Both the position numbers and the translations under genes were made by a program. A stretch of 12,089 bases of DNA, from the NCBI GenBank assembly GCA_030746295.1, contig JASLMY010000156.1:1-12089 (forward strand), given 5' to 3'. The stretch's first letter is position 1. Every line of letters begins with the position of its first letter. This document shows, piece after piece, positions 6,033 through 12,089 of the stretch. The stretch is from Alphaproteobacteria bacterium. GTDB lineage: Bacteria > Pseudomonadota > Alphaproteobacteria > GCA-2731375. Below the pieces are notes generated by a model. The model was not told the DNA's origin and did no database searches. It saw only the letters and a list, made by a program, of their open reading frames with translations.

Positions 6033-7160
6033 ATGCCTGAATCAGCGACAGGCGCACCCTACCGGGCCGACCACGTGGGTAGCCTCTTGCGGCCGGATGC
6101 GGTCAAGGCGGCACGCAAGGGCTATTTCGAGGAGGGCACCGTCTCCGCCGACGCGCTCGGCCGGGTGGAGGACGCGGCCATAGCCGAGGCGGTGGCGCTG
6201 CAGGAAGCCGTCGGCCTGAAGGTCGTCACCGACGGCGAATATCGCCGCTCGTTCTGGCACTACGACTTCATGGGCGCACTCGATGGCATGACGCTGGTCG
6301 AGCGTGAGGAGGGCCTGAAGTTCAAGGGCGCCACCTTGCGCCCGATCTTCCCGACGATCACCGGTCGCCTCGACTTCCCCGCCGACCACCCGATGCTGGA
6401 TCACTACCGCTATCTCGCCTCGGTCGCGAGCGTCGAGCCGAAGTTCGCCATCCCGGGCCCCAGCTGCTGCCACTTCCGGACCGCAAGGGAAGACATAGCA
6501 CCGCCCGAATACGCCGATTCCGAGGTGCTGTTCGCCGACCTGACGGCAACCTACGCCAAGGCGGTGCAGGCCTTCTACGACGCCGGCTGCCGCTATCTGC
6601 AGATGGACGACATCTATTTCGCCTACCTCTGCGACCCCAAGATCCGCGAGCAGAAGCGGGCCGAGGGCTTCGACCCGGACGCGCTGATCGCGACATACGC
6701 CCGCATCATGCGCGACGCCATCGCCGGGCGGCCCGACGACATGGTGATCGCCATGCACTTGTGCCGGGGCAACTTCCGCTCCTCCTGGGTCGCGGAGGGC
6801 GGCTACGACCCGGCGGCGGACGCGATCTTCAACCAGACCGGCATCGACGTCTTCTTCATGGAGTACGACAGCGAGCGCGCCGGCGGCCTGGCGCCCTTAC
6901 GGCTCTTACCCAAAGGCAAGCAGCGGGTCCTGCCGGGCTTCATCACCACAAAGGTCGGCACGCTCGAGAGCGTCGACGACTTGGCCGCCAAGTTCGACGA
7001 AGCCGCCCAGTACGCCGATATCGACCAATTGGGCATCGCCCCGCAGTGCGGTTTCGCCTCGACCGAAGAGGGCAACGAGATCACCGAGGACGACCAGAAG
7101 CGCAAGCTGGAACTAGTGGTGGGGACGGCGGAAGCGATCTGGGGCGGCGTCGAGGGCTGA
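6033..7160 (+). CDS. Cobalamin-independent methionine synthase-like protein (MetE C-terminal domain family)
   Basis: Predicted 375-aa cytoplasmic zinc enzyme corresponding to the catalytic C-terminal half of MetE only; full MetE has about 750 residues. The zinc set is complete: His242 and Cys244 in MHLCRG, Glu277 in FFMEYDS and Cys339 in APQCGF. The opening YRADHVGSLLRP (10-21) and VVTDGEYRR (64-72) are typical of the short YxjG/YxjH-like group. MetE activates homocysteine thiolate for methylation by methyl-folate. Short homologues may do this, or alkylate another thiol; epoxyalkane:coenzyme M transferase belongs to the same superfamily. Given the catabolic neighbours, an alkyl transfer or demethylation role is possible but unproven. 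ATG 6033 has GGGAGGGG about seven bases upstream. The MmgE/PrpD gene follows after 49 bases, probably in the same operon. Confidence 0.88.
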   Translation: MPESATGAPYRADHVGSLLRPDAVKAARKGYFEEGTVSADALGRVEDAAIAEAVALQEAVGLKVVTDGEYRRSFWHYDFMGALDGMTLVEREEGLKFKGATLRPIFPTITGRLDFPADHPMLDHYRYLASVASVEPKFAIPGPSCCHFRTAREDIAPPEYADSEVLFADLTATYAKAVQAFYDAGCRYLQMDDIYFAYLCDPKIREQKRAEGFDPDALIATYARIMRDAIAGRPDDMVIAMHLCRGNFRSSWVAEGGYDPAADAIFNQTGIDVFFMEYDSERAGGLAPLRLLPKGKQRVLPGFITTKVGTLESVDDLAAKFDEAAQYADIDQLGIAPQCGFASTEEGNEITEDDQKRKLELVVGTAEAIWGGVEG

Positions 7161-7209
7161 GCCGCCACGGGCGTCGCCAGGGCTATCCGATCAGCAGGAA
7201 GGGGCGGTG

Positions 7210-8568
7210 ATGAGCGAGGTAGCAGAAACGGCGTTCGCGACCGAGGGACTGGCGTCGTTCGTCGCCGACACCGGCATGGCCGACCTCGGAAGCGAGCTCC
7301 GCCACGAGGCCAAGCGCTCGCTCTTGAACTTCTTCGGCTGTGCCCTCGGCGTTGTCGGCGAGCCGGTGGTCGAGACGGCGGTGCGGGTGCTGGCACCGTT
7401 TTCGGGTCCGGCGGCAGCGTCCCTGATCGGCCGGGCGGAGCGGCTGGACATGCCGGGCGCCGCTTTCGTCAACGCCGTCGCTGCCAACTACCTGGATTTC
7501 GACGACACCCATCTCGACACCGTCATCCACCCGACGGCACCGGTGGCCGCACCCGCCCTGGCCCTGGCGGAAGCGCGGGGCCTGTCGGGCGCCGAAGCGC
7601 TGCTGGCCTTTGCATTGGGGGCGGAAGTGGCCTTGCGCCTCGGCAACGCGGTGTCGCCCGGGCACTACGCCCGGGGCTGGCACATCACCGCCACCTGCGG
7701 CGTCTTCGGTGCCGCCGCGGCGGCAGCGAAGCTCCTGGGGTTGACGGCCGAGCAAACCGCCCACGCGCTCGGTATCGCCGCCAGCCAGTCGGCCGGCCTG
7801 GTCGAGAACCTGGCGGCCGAAGCCAAGAACGTCGCCGTCGGCAACGCGGCCCGCAACGGCCTCCTCGCCGCCTTCTTCGCCCGGCAAGGCTACGGCGCGG
7901 CGGCGGCGGCGATCGAGGGGCCGCTCGGCTGGGCGCGGGCCGCCGGTGACGCGCCCCGGCTCCCGGCGCTCACCGAGGGGCTGGGCGAAGGCTGGGAGCT
8001 GGCGAAGAACACCTACAAGCCCTATCCCTCGGGCATCGTCATGCACGCCGTCATCGACGCCTGCCTCGATCTCCGGCAGCGCTTCGATCTCTCCGCCGAT
8101 GCGGTCGAGGCGGTGACGGTCAAGGGCGATGCCCTGCTGCTCGCTCGCGGCGACCGCGCCGTCGGCACCGAGCGCGATGCCCGGGTCAGCATCCACCACG
8201 CGGTGGCGGCGCCACTCTTGACCGGGGCCGCCGGCGTTCCAGAGTTCTCCGAGCCCTTCGTCTCCGATCCCGCCACCCTCGCCATGCGCGCCAAGGTCAT
8301 GGCCGAGCTAGACGCGAGCCTGCCCAAGGGTGCGGCCGCCGTCACGATCCGGACGGTTGCCGGCGAGACGGTCGAGACGACGGTGCGGCACGCCCGCGGC
8401 AGCCTGGACCAGCCGCTCGGCGATCGAGAGATCGAAAGCAAGGTGCGCGCCCTCACCACCCTCGGCGGCGCCAAGGCCGACGTCGACGGCCTGATCGAGG
8501 CCGTCTGGTCGCTCGATACCTCGGCGGACGTCGGCGCGCTGATGCGCCTCGCCGCCGCGCCCGCCTGA
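7210..8568 (+). CDS. MmgE/PrpD family protein (2-methylcitrate dehydratase-like)
   Basis: Predicted 452-aa soluble protein of the MmgE/PrpD family. Known members are 2-methylcitrate dehydratase, cis-aconitate decarboxylase and iminodisuccinate epimerase, so the fold handles small polycarboxylates, but many paralogues are uncharacterised. Marks seen: NYLDFDDTHLDTVIHPTAPV (93-112) with conserved Asp and His-Pro, RGWHITATCGVFGAA with the family Trp-His-x-Thr, ASQSAGL, and YKPYPSG in the second domain. Length is normal. No prpB, prpC or acnD is nearby, so the methylcitrate cycle is not supported. ATG 7210 is preferred over adjacent in-frame GTG 7207 because AAGGGG lies five bases before it. It is the second gene after the MetE-like gene, and ends 12 bases from the oppositely oriented monooxygenase. 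Confidence 0.9.
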   Translation: MSEVAETAFATEGLASFVADTGMADLGSELRHEAKRSLLNFFGCALGVVGEPVVETAVRVLAPFSGPAAASLIGRAERLDMPGAAFVNAVAANYLDFDDTHLDTVIHPTAPVAAPALALAEARGLSGAEALLAFALGAEVALRLGNAVSPGHYARGWHITATCGVFGAAAAAAKLLGLTAEQTAHALGIAASQSAGLVENLAAEAKNVAVGNAARNGLLAAFFARQGYGAAAAAIEGPLGWARAAGDAPRLPALTEGLGEGWELAKNTYKPYPSGIVMHAVIDACLDLRQRFDLSADAVEAVTVKGDALLLARGDRAVGTERDARVSIHHAVAAPLLTGAAGVPEFSEPFVSDPATLAMRAKVMAELDASLPKGAAAVTIRTVAGETVETTVRHARGSLDQPLGDREIESKVRALTTLGGAKADVDGLIEAVWSLDTSADVGALMRLAAAPA

Positions 8569-8580
8569 CGAAGAGGTCGG

Positions 8581-9609
8581 CTACAAAGCCTGCTGCACTT
8601 TCGGGAAGACCTCTTCCGCCATCAGTTGGAAGGTGTCCAGCACCTGGCCCTGCGGCATGCCGACGCCTTGCACGCTCATGATGATGTGGTTGACGCCGAG
8701 CAGCTCGTTGTAGCGCAGCATCTCCGCCGCGACCTCGTCGGGGTCGCCCACGATGAAGCGGTCTCGCGCCAGCTCGTCGTAGTCCATGGTGATGTCCCGG
8801 TCGCCCTCGGCCATGGCCTTGTCCTGGCCCCAGGAGGCGTAGAGGTCGAACATGCTCTTGATGTAGGGGGCGGCGACCTCGACCGCCTCGTCATGGGTGC
8901 GGGCACAGAAGACCTCGCGGCGCATCGGCATCTCCGTCGGGAAAGGCTTGCCCACCCGCTCGAGCTCGGCCCGGTAGACGTCCATCTGGCGGCGGAAGGT
9001 CTCCAGCTTTTGATGCGGGTTCAGGTACCAACAGTCGCCGAGCCGGGCGGCGCGCTCGACCGCCTTGTCGACGTTGGCACCGATCCAGATCGGCGGATGG
9101 GGCTCTTGCACCAAAGGTGTGGAGACCACCGCCCCGTCGAGCTCGAAATGCGTGCCTTTCATGGAGACCGGTTCCCCGGTCCAGAGCCGCTTCACCGCTT
9201 CCAGGTTCTCCTCGAAACGGCCCACCCCCTCGCCCTTTTTGATGCCGAAGCCCTTGTACTCGACGTCCCGATAGCCGAGGCCGCAGCCGAAGATGGCGCG
9301 GCCGCCCGACATCAGGTCCATGGTCGCGAAGTATTCCGCCACTTCCAGCGGGTTGTGCAGCGACAACAGCACGACACCGGCGTTCAGCCGCATGTCGGGC
9401 GCCTCGGCCATGACGCGGCAGAGATAGGGGATCTGCATGCACTCGCGATGGGGATAGGTGGAGAAGTGCGAGCCCTTGGTGATCGAGTCGTAGCCGAGCC
9501 GGTTCAGGAGGCGGGCCTGCTCCATCAGCTCGTCGAAGCGGGCGCCCATGTCCTCGTCCCACTCGAAGACGCCGCGCTGCATGACGCCGAACTGCATTTT
9601 CTTGGTCAT
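8581..9609 (-). CDS. LLM-class (luciferase-like) flavin-dependent monooxygenase
   Basis: Predicted 342-aa TIM-barrel enzyme of the bacterial luciferase-like family, which uses reduced FMN (or F420 in some groups) with oxygen to oxidise small organic substrates. Visible marks: MQFGVMQRGVFEW at the N-terminus, LGYDSI (38-43), a strand RLNAGVVLLSLHNPLEVAEY (74-93), the family segment LMSGGRAIFGCGLGYRDVEY (99-118), RFEENLEAVKRLWTG (131-145) and HPPIWIGAN (171-179). Length is normal. A flavin reductase partner is not in the window. ATG 9615 overlaps the hydrolase stop as ATGA, but in-frame ATG 9609 has GGAGG at seven bases, so I chose 9609; the other start adds Met-Ser. It is the last gene of the minus-strand cluster. 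The substrate is unknown. Confidence 0.93.
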   Translation of the reverse strand: MTKKMQFGVMQRGVFEWDEDMGARFDELMEQARLLNRLGYDSITKGSHFSTYPHRECMQIPYLCRVMAEAPDMRLNAGVVLLSLHNPLEVAEYFATMDLMSGGRAIFGCGLGYRDVEYKGFGIKKGEGVGRFEENLEAVKRLWTGEPVSMKGTHFELDGAVVSTPLVQEPHPPIWIGANVDKAVERAARLGDCWYLNPHQKLETFRRQMDVYRAELERVGKPFPTEMPMRREVFCARTHDEAVEVAAPYIKSMFDLYASWGQDKAMAEGDRDITMDYDELARDRFIVGDPDEVAAEMLRYNELLGVNHIIMSVQGVGMPQGQVLDTFQLMAEEVFPKVQQAL

Positions 9610-9611
9610 GC

Positions 9612-10469
9612 TCATCCCTCCCCCAGCAGGTGTTTCCGAAAGAAGGCGACCAGCGGCTCGTAGGACGCCTCCGAGCGCCGGCCCTGGTCGACGTAGCGGA
9701 GCTCGATCTCGCCGCCGGCCTCGCGGTAGCGGGCGGCAAAGCGCTCCGGCTCGTTGAGGTCGAGGTCGGATTCGGGATCAGGATAGTCGTGGATCTCGTC
9801 CGGCCGGCCCTGAACCCAGAGCGCCGGCGGGGTCCGCACTGCCTCGCCCCGCTCCAAAGCCAAGAGCGGGCTGCCCTCGGCCATGGTCTCTTCGTCCCGC
9901 CAATAGAGGTCGTGGCGTTCCGGTATGGTCTCGGTCCAGGCCGGCGGCTCCGCCGATCCGCGCCGTCTCAACGCGTGGCGATAGCGCGACAGCGGGTTGA
10001 TCACCGGCCACAGCGTCGCCACGCAACCGACCTCGGCGGATGCCGCCGCACCCGCGAGCGGAATTCCCGCATATCTCGGATCCGTCGGCCGCATCGCCGC
10101 CAGCATCGCCAGATGCCCACCGCTCGACTGGCCCGAGAGGCCGACCCGGCCGGGGTCGAGCCGCAGAGTGCTTGCCTCCGCCTTCAGCCAGCGGATGGCA
10201 TAGTTGATGTCGACGAGCGAGCTTGGATAGCCGTCGCCGGCGTGGCGGAAGTCGAGCGCCGCGACGGCGAGGCCGGCCCCCGCCAAGACCTCGTCGCGGG
10301 GCCCGCACTCCGCCAACTCGCCGCGGGTCCAGGCGCCGCCATGGAGGTCGACGACAAATGGAAAGGGCCCGGCGCCCGGCGGCCGGTAGAGCCTGAGCAT
10401 CAGCGGGATCTCGCCGTGCTTCAGGTAGGCGAGATCTTCCGTCGTGTGGTCGGTGGTTTCGGTCAGCAT
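9612..10469 (-). CDS. Alpha/beta hydrolase (esterase/lipase HGGAW type)
   Basis: Predicted 285-aa hydrolase of the hormone-sensitive-lipase / BD-FAE-like branch. DLHGGAWTRGE (41-51) supplies the oxyanion-hole HGG, and LSGQSSGGH (111-119) is the nucleophile elbow with Ser115. Asp224 in VQGRPDEIHD (219-228) fits the acid position. The expected late histidine, usually in a Gly-x-His-Gly context before the last helix, is not there: the segment reads YVDQGRRSEASYEPLVAFFR. His227 or another residue would have to serve, or the enzyme is atypical. No signal peptide, so cytoplasmic. ATG 10469 has AAGGAG seven bases upstream. It follows the VOC gene by 77 bases and overlaps the monooxygenase, which suggests it cleaves an ester, lactone or amide made by the oxygenases. 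The substrate is inference. Confidence 0.88.
   Translation of the reverse strand: MLTETTDHTTEDLAYLKHGEIPLMLRLYRPPGAGPFPFVVDLHGGAWTRGELAECGPRDEVLAGAGLAVAALDFRHAGDGYPSSLVDINYAIRWLKAEASTLRLDPGRVGLSGQSSGGHLAMLAAMRPTDPRYAGIPLAGAAASAEVGCVATLWPVINPLSRYRHALRRRGSAEPPAWTETIPERHDLYWRDEETMAEGSPLLALERGEAVRTPPALWVQGRPDEIHDYPDPESDLDLNEPERFAARYREAGGEIELRYVDQGRRSEASYEPLVAFFRKHLLGEG
9616..9624 (-). promoter_or_regulatory. Shine-Dalgarno inside the hydrolase 3' end, deciding the monooxygenase start
   Basis: GGGGGAGGG (minus strand) forms part of the last hydrolase codons. It abuts ATG 9615 but stands seven bases from ATG 9609, which makes 9609 the better initiator while still keeping translation of the two genes tightly linked. 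Confidence 0.6.
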
Positions 10470-10546
10470 CGAGCCGCTCCTTCTGCTGCCGGCGACTAGA
10501 GCAGATATCGACACGGCCCGCGAGCCGGCACTTGCGGTGGCGGCCC

Positions 10547-11086
10547 TCAGCGCGGCCGGATGTCGTTGTTCACGCTGCGGTCGCCGGCGAGCCAGCGCTG
10601 CAAGTGCGCGTGCGCGTCGGGCGTATGCTCGGCATAGATCCGCTCGACGTCGGGGTGGTCGACGGTGAACTCCAAACGCAAGTTGTTCGGATCGGTGACG
10701 TAGAGCGAGATGCAGTAGCCGTGGTCGGTGAGGCGAATCTCGTAGCCGGCGGCCTCCAGCCGCTCCTTGATCGCCGCCTGGGTCTCGCGATCGCATTCGA
10801 GCGCCAGATGGCCGGGCGAGGCAAGCTCGATCGGATTCTCGTCCTGATCGGCCCATTGGAAAAAGACGATGGCACCGCCGTCGCCGATCTCGAAGAAGGT
10901 GTGGCAGTATTCGCGGCCGGTGCTGGGCGCCTTCTCGTTCCAGCAGGCGGTCATCGGCAGGCCCAGAACGTCCTCGTAGAAGTGACGCGTCGCCTCCTGG
11001 TCGCGCGTCACCCAAGCGGCGTGATGCAGCAGCCTCGGCCGCGTCACCTTGGCTCGGACAGCCGATGTGGCGTCGTCGTTGCTCAT
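10547..11086 (-). CDS. VOC family protein (glyoxalase / extradiol dioxygenase fold)
   Basis: Predicted 179-aa protein of the vicinal oxygen chelate superfamily. Two beta-alpha-beta-beta-beta modules are visible: LLHHAAWVTRDQEATRHFYE (19-38) begins the first, and SPGHLALECDRETQAAIKER (90-109) the second, ending with GYCISLYVTDPNNLRLEF (123-140). Candidate metal ligands are His21 or His22, His93 and Glu139, the usual two-His-one-Glu set, so it is likely a metal enzyme rather than a binding protein. Members include ring-cleaving dioxygenases, glyoxalase I and fosfomycin-resistance proteins; DPNNLRLEF is common in the dioxygenase-like group. Extra residues after 140 (to 179) are charged and form no known domain. 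ATG 11086 has AGGGGAAG a few bases upstream. It sits between the TauD-like dioxygenase and the hydrolase, consistent with one pathway. Confidence 0.9.
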   Translation of the reverse strand: MSNDDATSAVRAKVTRPRLLHHAAWVTRDQEATRHFYEDVLGLPMTACWNEKAPSTGREYCHTFFEIGDGGAIVFFQWADQDENPIELASPGHLALECDRETQAAIKERLEAAGYEIRLTDHGYCISLYVTDPNNLRLEFTVDHPDVERIYAEHTPDAHAHLQRWLAGDRSVNNDIRPR

Positions 11087-11133
11087 GGCTCTTCCCCTCA
11101 TGTGGTCCCCGTTGGTCCCGTCCCGGCGGCTTC

Positions 11134-11970
11134 TCAGCCCGCGATCTGAGTGCGCTGCATATGCCGGGTGTAGTCGCGTCGGTCGTGGATCGCCAGATGC
11201 AGCGAACAGCGGTTGTCCCAGAAGGCGATCGAGCCCGGCTGCCAGCGAAATCGGCAGGTGAACTCGGGCCGGCAGGCATGGGCGTAGAGATAGCCCAGGA
11301 GCGGCCGGCTCTCCGCCTCCGTCATGCCCGCGATACGCTGCACGTAGACCTCGTTGACGAAGAGGTGCTTGCGCCCAGTCTCGGGATGCACCCGCACGAT
11401 GGGGTGCGCGTTCTCGGTCGGCCGCCAGTTGTCGTCCTCGCGCACCTTGCTGGAGCGCCTGGCGTTGACGCCTGCCTTGGGCCCGGCGACGCGAGTGTCG
11501 TCGTGCACGGCCTTCAAGGGCGCCAGCAACCGCTTCATGCCCTCCGACAGGGTCTCGTAGGCGAGGTATTGGTTGGCGAAGAGCGTGTCGCCGCCGTATT
11601 CCGGCACCTCCAAGGCATAGAGGATCGCCCCCATCGGCGGCACCGCCATCATCGTCGTGTCGGCGTGCCACTTTTCGCCTGCGGCACTTTCGTCGCCCGG
11701 CCGGCGCAGCAGGTAGACCATCTCCGTGTCTTCCTGGCCCAGTTGGTAGTTCGGGTGGACGAACAGCTCGCCGAAGCGCCGGGTGAAGGCCTTGTGGCGG
11801 GCGACGTCGAGCGCCTGGTCGCGAAAGAAGATCACCAGGTGCTCCAACAGCGCGCGGCGAATCTCCGAGATCGTCGCCTCGTCCAGCTCGGCCGCCACGT
11901 CGACGTCGCCGATCTCGGCGCCGATGGCACCGCTGATGGGCACTACCGTGATCCGATCGTATGCCGGCAT
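11134..11970 (-). CDS. TauD/TfdA family Fe(II)/2-oxoglutarate-dependent dioxygenase
   Basis: Predicted 278-aa dioxygenase coupling decarboxylation of 2-oxoglutarate to hydroxylation, often followed by C-S, C-O or C-N cleavage. The iron triad is His102 and Asp104 in KWHADTTM and His258 in WDNRCSLHLA. Arg269 matches TauD Arg266, which binds 2-oxoglutarate. His72 (ELFVHPNY) and Arg273 match TauD His70 and Arg270, which hold the taurine sulfonate, so an anionic substrate is likely; these comparisons are from memory of the E. coli protein. The stretch GGDTLFANQYLAYETLS (127-143) is also family-typical. Length agrees with TauD (283). ATG 11970 has GAGG eight bases upstream; the longer reading to 12012 would swallow that site and the dyad. 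It is first in the minus-strand cluster. Taurine itself is not proven as the substrate. Confidence 0.93.
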   Translation of the reverse strand: MPAYDRITVVPISGAIGAEIGDVDVAAELDEATISEIRRALLEHLVIFFRDQALDVARHKAFTRRFGELFVHPNYQLGQEDTEMVYLLRRPGDESAAGEKWHADTTMMAVPPMGAILYALEVPEYGGDTLFANQYLAYETLSEGMKRLLAPLKAVHDDTRVAGPKAGVNARRSSKVREDDNWRPTENAHPIVRVHPETGRKHLFVNEVYVQRIAGMTEAESRPLLGYLYAHACRPEFTCRFRWQPGSIAFWDNRCSLHLAIHDRRDYTRHMQRTQIAG

Positions 11971-12006
11971 GCACTTGCCTCGCTTCTCTTGCCCATATCG
12001 AGCGTA

Positions 12007-12026
12007 TCGCATCCGGCAGAATGCGA
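12007..12026. promoter_or_regulatory. Inverted repeat upstream of the TauD-like gene, candidate operator
   Basis: TCGCAT (12007-12012), eight bases, ATGCGA (12021-12026): a perfect 6-bp dyad whose nearest edge is 37 bases from the dioxygenase ATG. Arm spacing fits a dimeric regulator. No strong -35/-10 pair is seen beside it. A GC-rich palindrome CCGCCGGCGG follows at 12035-12044, with an A4 run before it on the plus strand. Confidence 0.4.
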
Positions 12027-12074
12027 AAACCCGACCGCCGGCGGGCTTTCCCTCGCCGCCGAGTGTCGTATTCT

Positions 12075-12081
12075 GGAAGGA
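12075..12081 (+). promoter_or_regulatory. Shine-Dalgarno-like motif at the right edge
   Basis: GGAAGGA is followed by eight bases to the window end, the right distance for a start codon at or just past 12090. If real, a gene divergent from the TauD-like operon begins there, and the dyad at 12007-12026 would lie between the two. Nothing of its coding part is visible. Confidence 0.3.
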
Positions 12082-12089
12082 ATCCGTTT

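Noticed and set aside
4555..6057. 500-codon open frame on the minus strand opposite the DUF1028 and SnoaL-like genes
   Set aside because: It is a shadow caused by high GC at third positions; its translation has no recognisable domain, while the plus-strand genes match families over their full length.
7183..8199. 338-codon minus-strand frame opposite the MmgE/PrpD gene
   Set aside because: Low-complexity Gly/Arg/Ala-rich translation and no family marks; antisense shadow.
7210..8568. Methylcitrate-cycle prpD
   Set aside because: No prpB, prpC, acnD or propionate regulator is adjacent; the family is broad and the neighbours point elsewhere.
8626..9663. 345-codon plus-strand frame opposite the flavin monooxygenase
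   Set aside because: His/Val/Ala-rich shadow translation; the minus-strand frame has clear luciferase-like motifs.
9612..11279. Apparent 555-codon fusion upstream of the alpha/beta hydrolase
   Set aside because: The extra N-terminal part is an out-of-frame reading of the VOC and TauD-like genes; a strong AAGGAG site fixes the hydrolase start at 10469.
10547..11974. Apparent 475-codon fusion upstream of the VOC protein
   Set aside because: The extension is an arginine-rich out-of-frame reading of the dioxygenase gene; the VOC start at 11086 has its own ribosome-binding site.

Overview
The window is GC-rich and densely coded, with short intergenic gaps. Codon use, the order YggT family - DUF167 - folD, and a ClpS that resembles the alphaproteobacterial ClpS2 type all point to an alphaproteobacterium, probably a Rhodospirillales-like one. 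This placement is inferred from sequence recognition and not from a database search. No transposase, integrase, phage gene or CRISPR array is visible, and no stretch over 300 bases lacks a gene.

Left part (1-4427), mostly housekeeping. A minus-strand block holds a YggT family membrane protein, a DUF167 protein and the first 117 codons of folD. Next to it, on the plus strand, are a tRNA-Ala(CGC) with a good sigma-70 type promoter, and then a minus-strand EamA/DMT exporter. An EthD-domain protein is divergent from the exporter. After that come a small hypothetical membrane protein (minus), an exported HAD-family acid phosphatase of the class C / e(P4) type that lacks the lipobox, and a ClpS adaptor without clpA beside it.

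Middle (4428-5922): two small plus-strand enzyme-like genes, a DUF1028 (Ntn-hydrolase-like) protein and a SnoaL-like ester-cyclase-type protein. A tandem 10-bp repeat lies upstream of the first, and a near-perfect dyad lies after the second.

Right part (6033-11970): two convergent groups that look like one catabolic locus. The plus strand carries a MetE-C-terminal-like zinc methyl/alkyl transferase homologue followed by an MmgE/PrpD family protein. The minus strand carries, in transcription order, a TauD/TfdA Fe(II)/2-oxoglutarate dioxygenase, a VOC-family protein, an alpha/beta hydrolase and a luciferase-like flavin monooxygenase. The hydrolase and the monooxygenase overlap by ATGA. The two groups end 12 bases apart. 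Oxygenases, a hydrolase, a dehydratase-like fold and a thiol-alkylating-type zinc enzyme together suggest stepwise breakdown of a small organic compound. The substrate cannot be read from the sequence. A 6-bp dyad 37 bases upstream of the dioxygenase start is a candidate operator, and a ribosome-binding-site-like motif at the right edge suggests that a divergent gene begins just outside the window.
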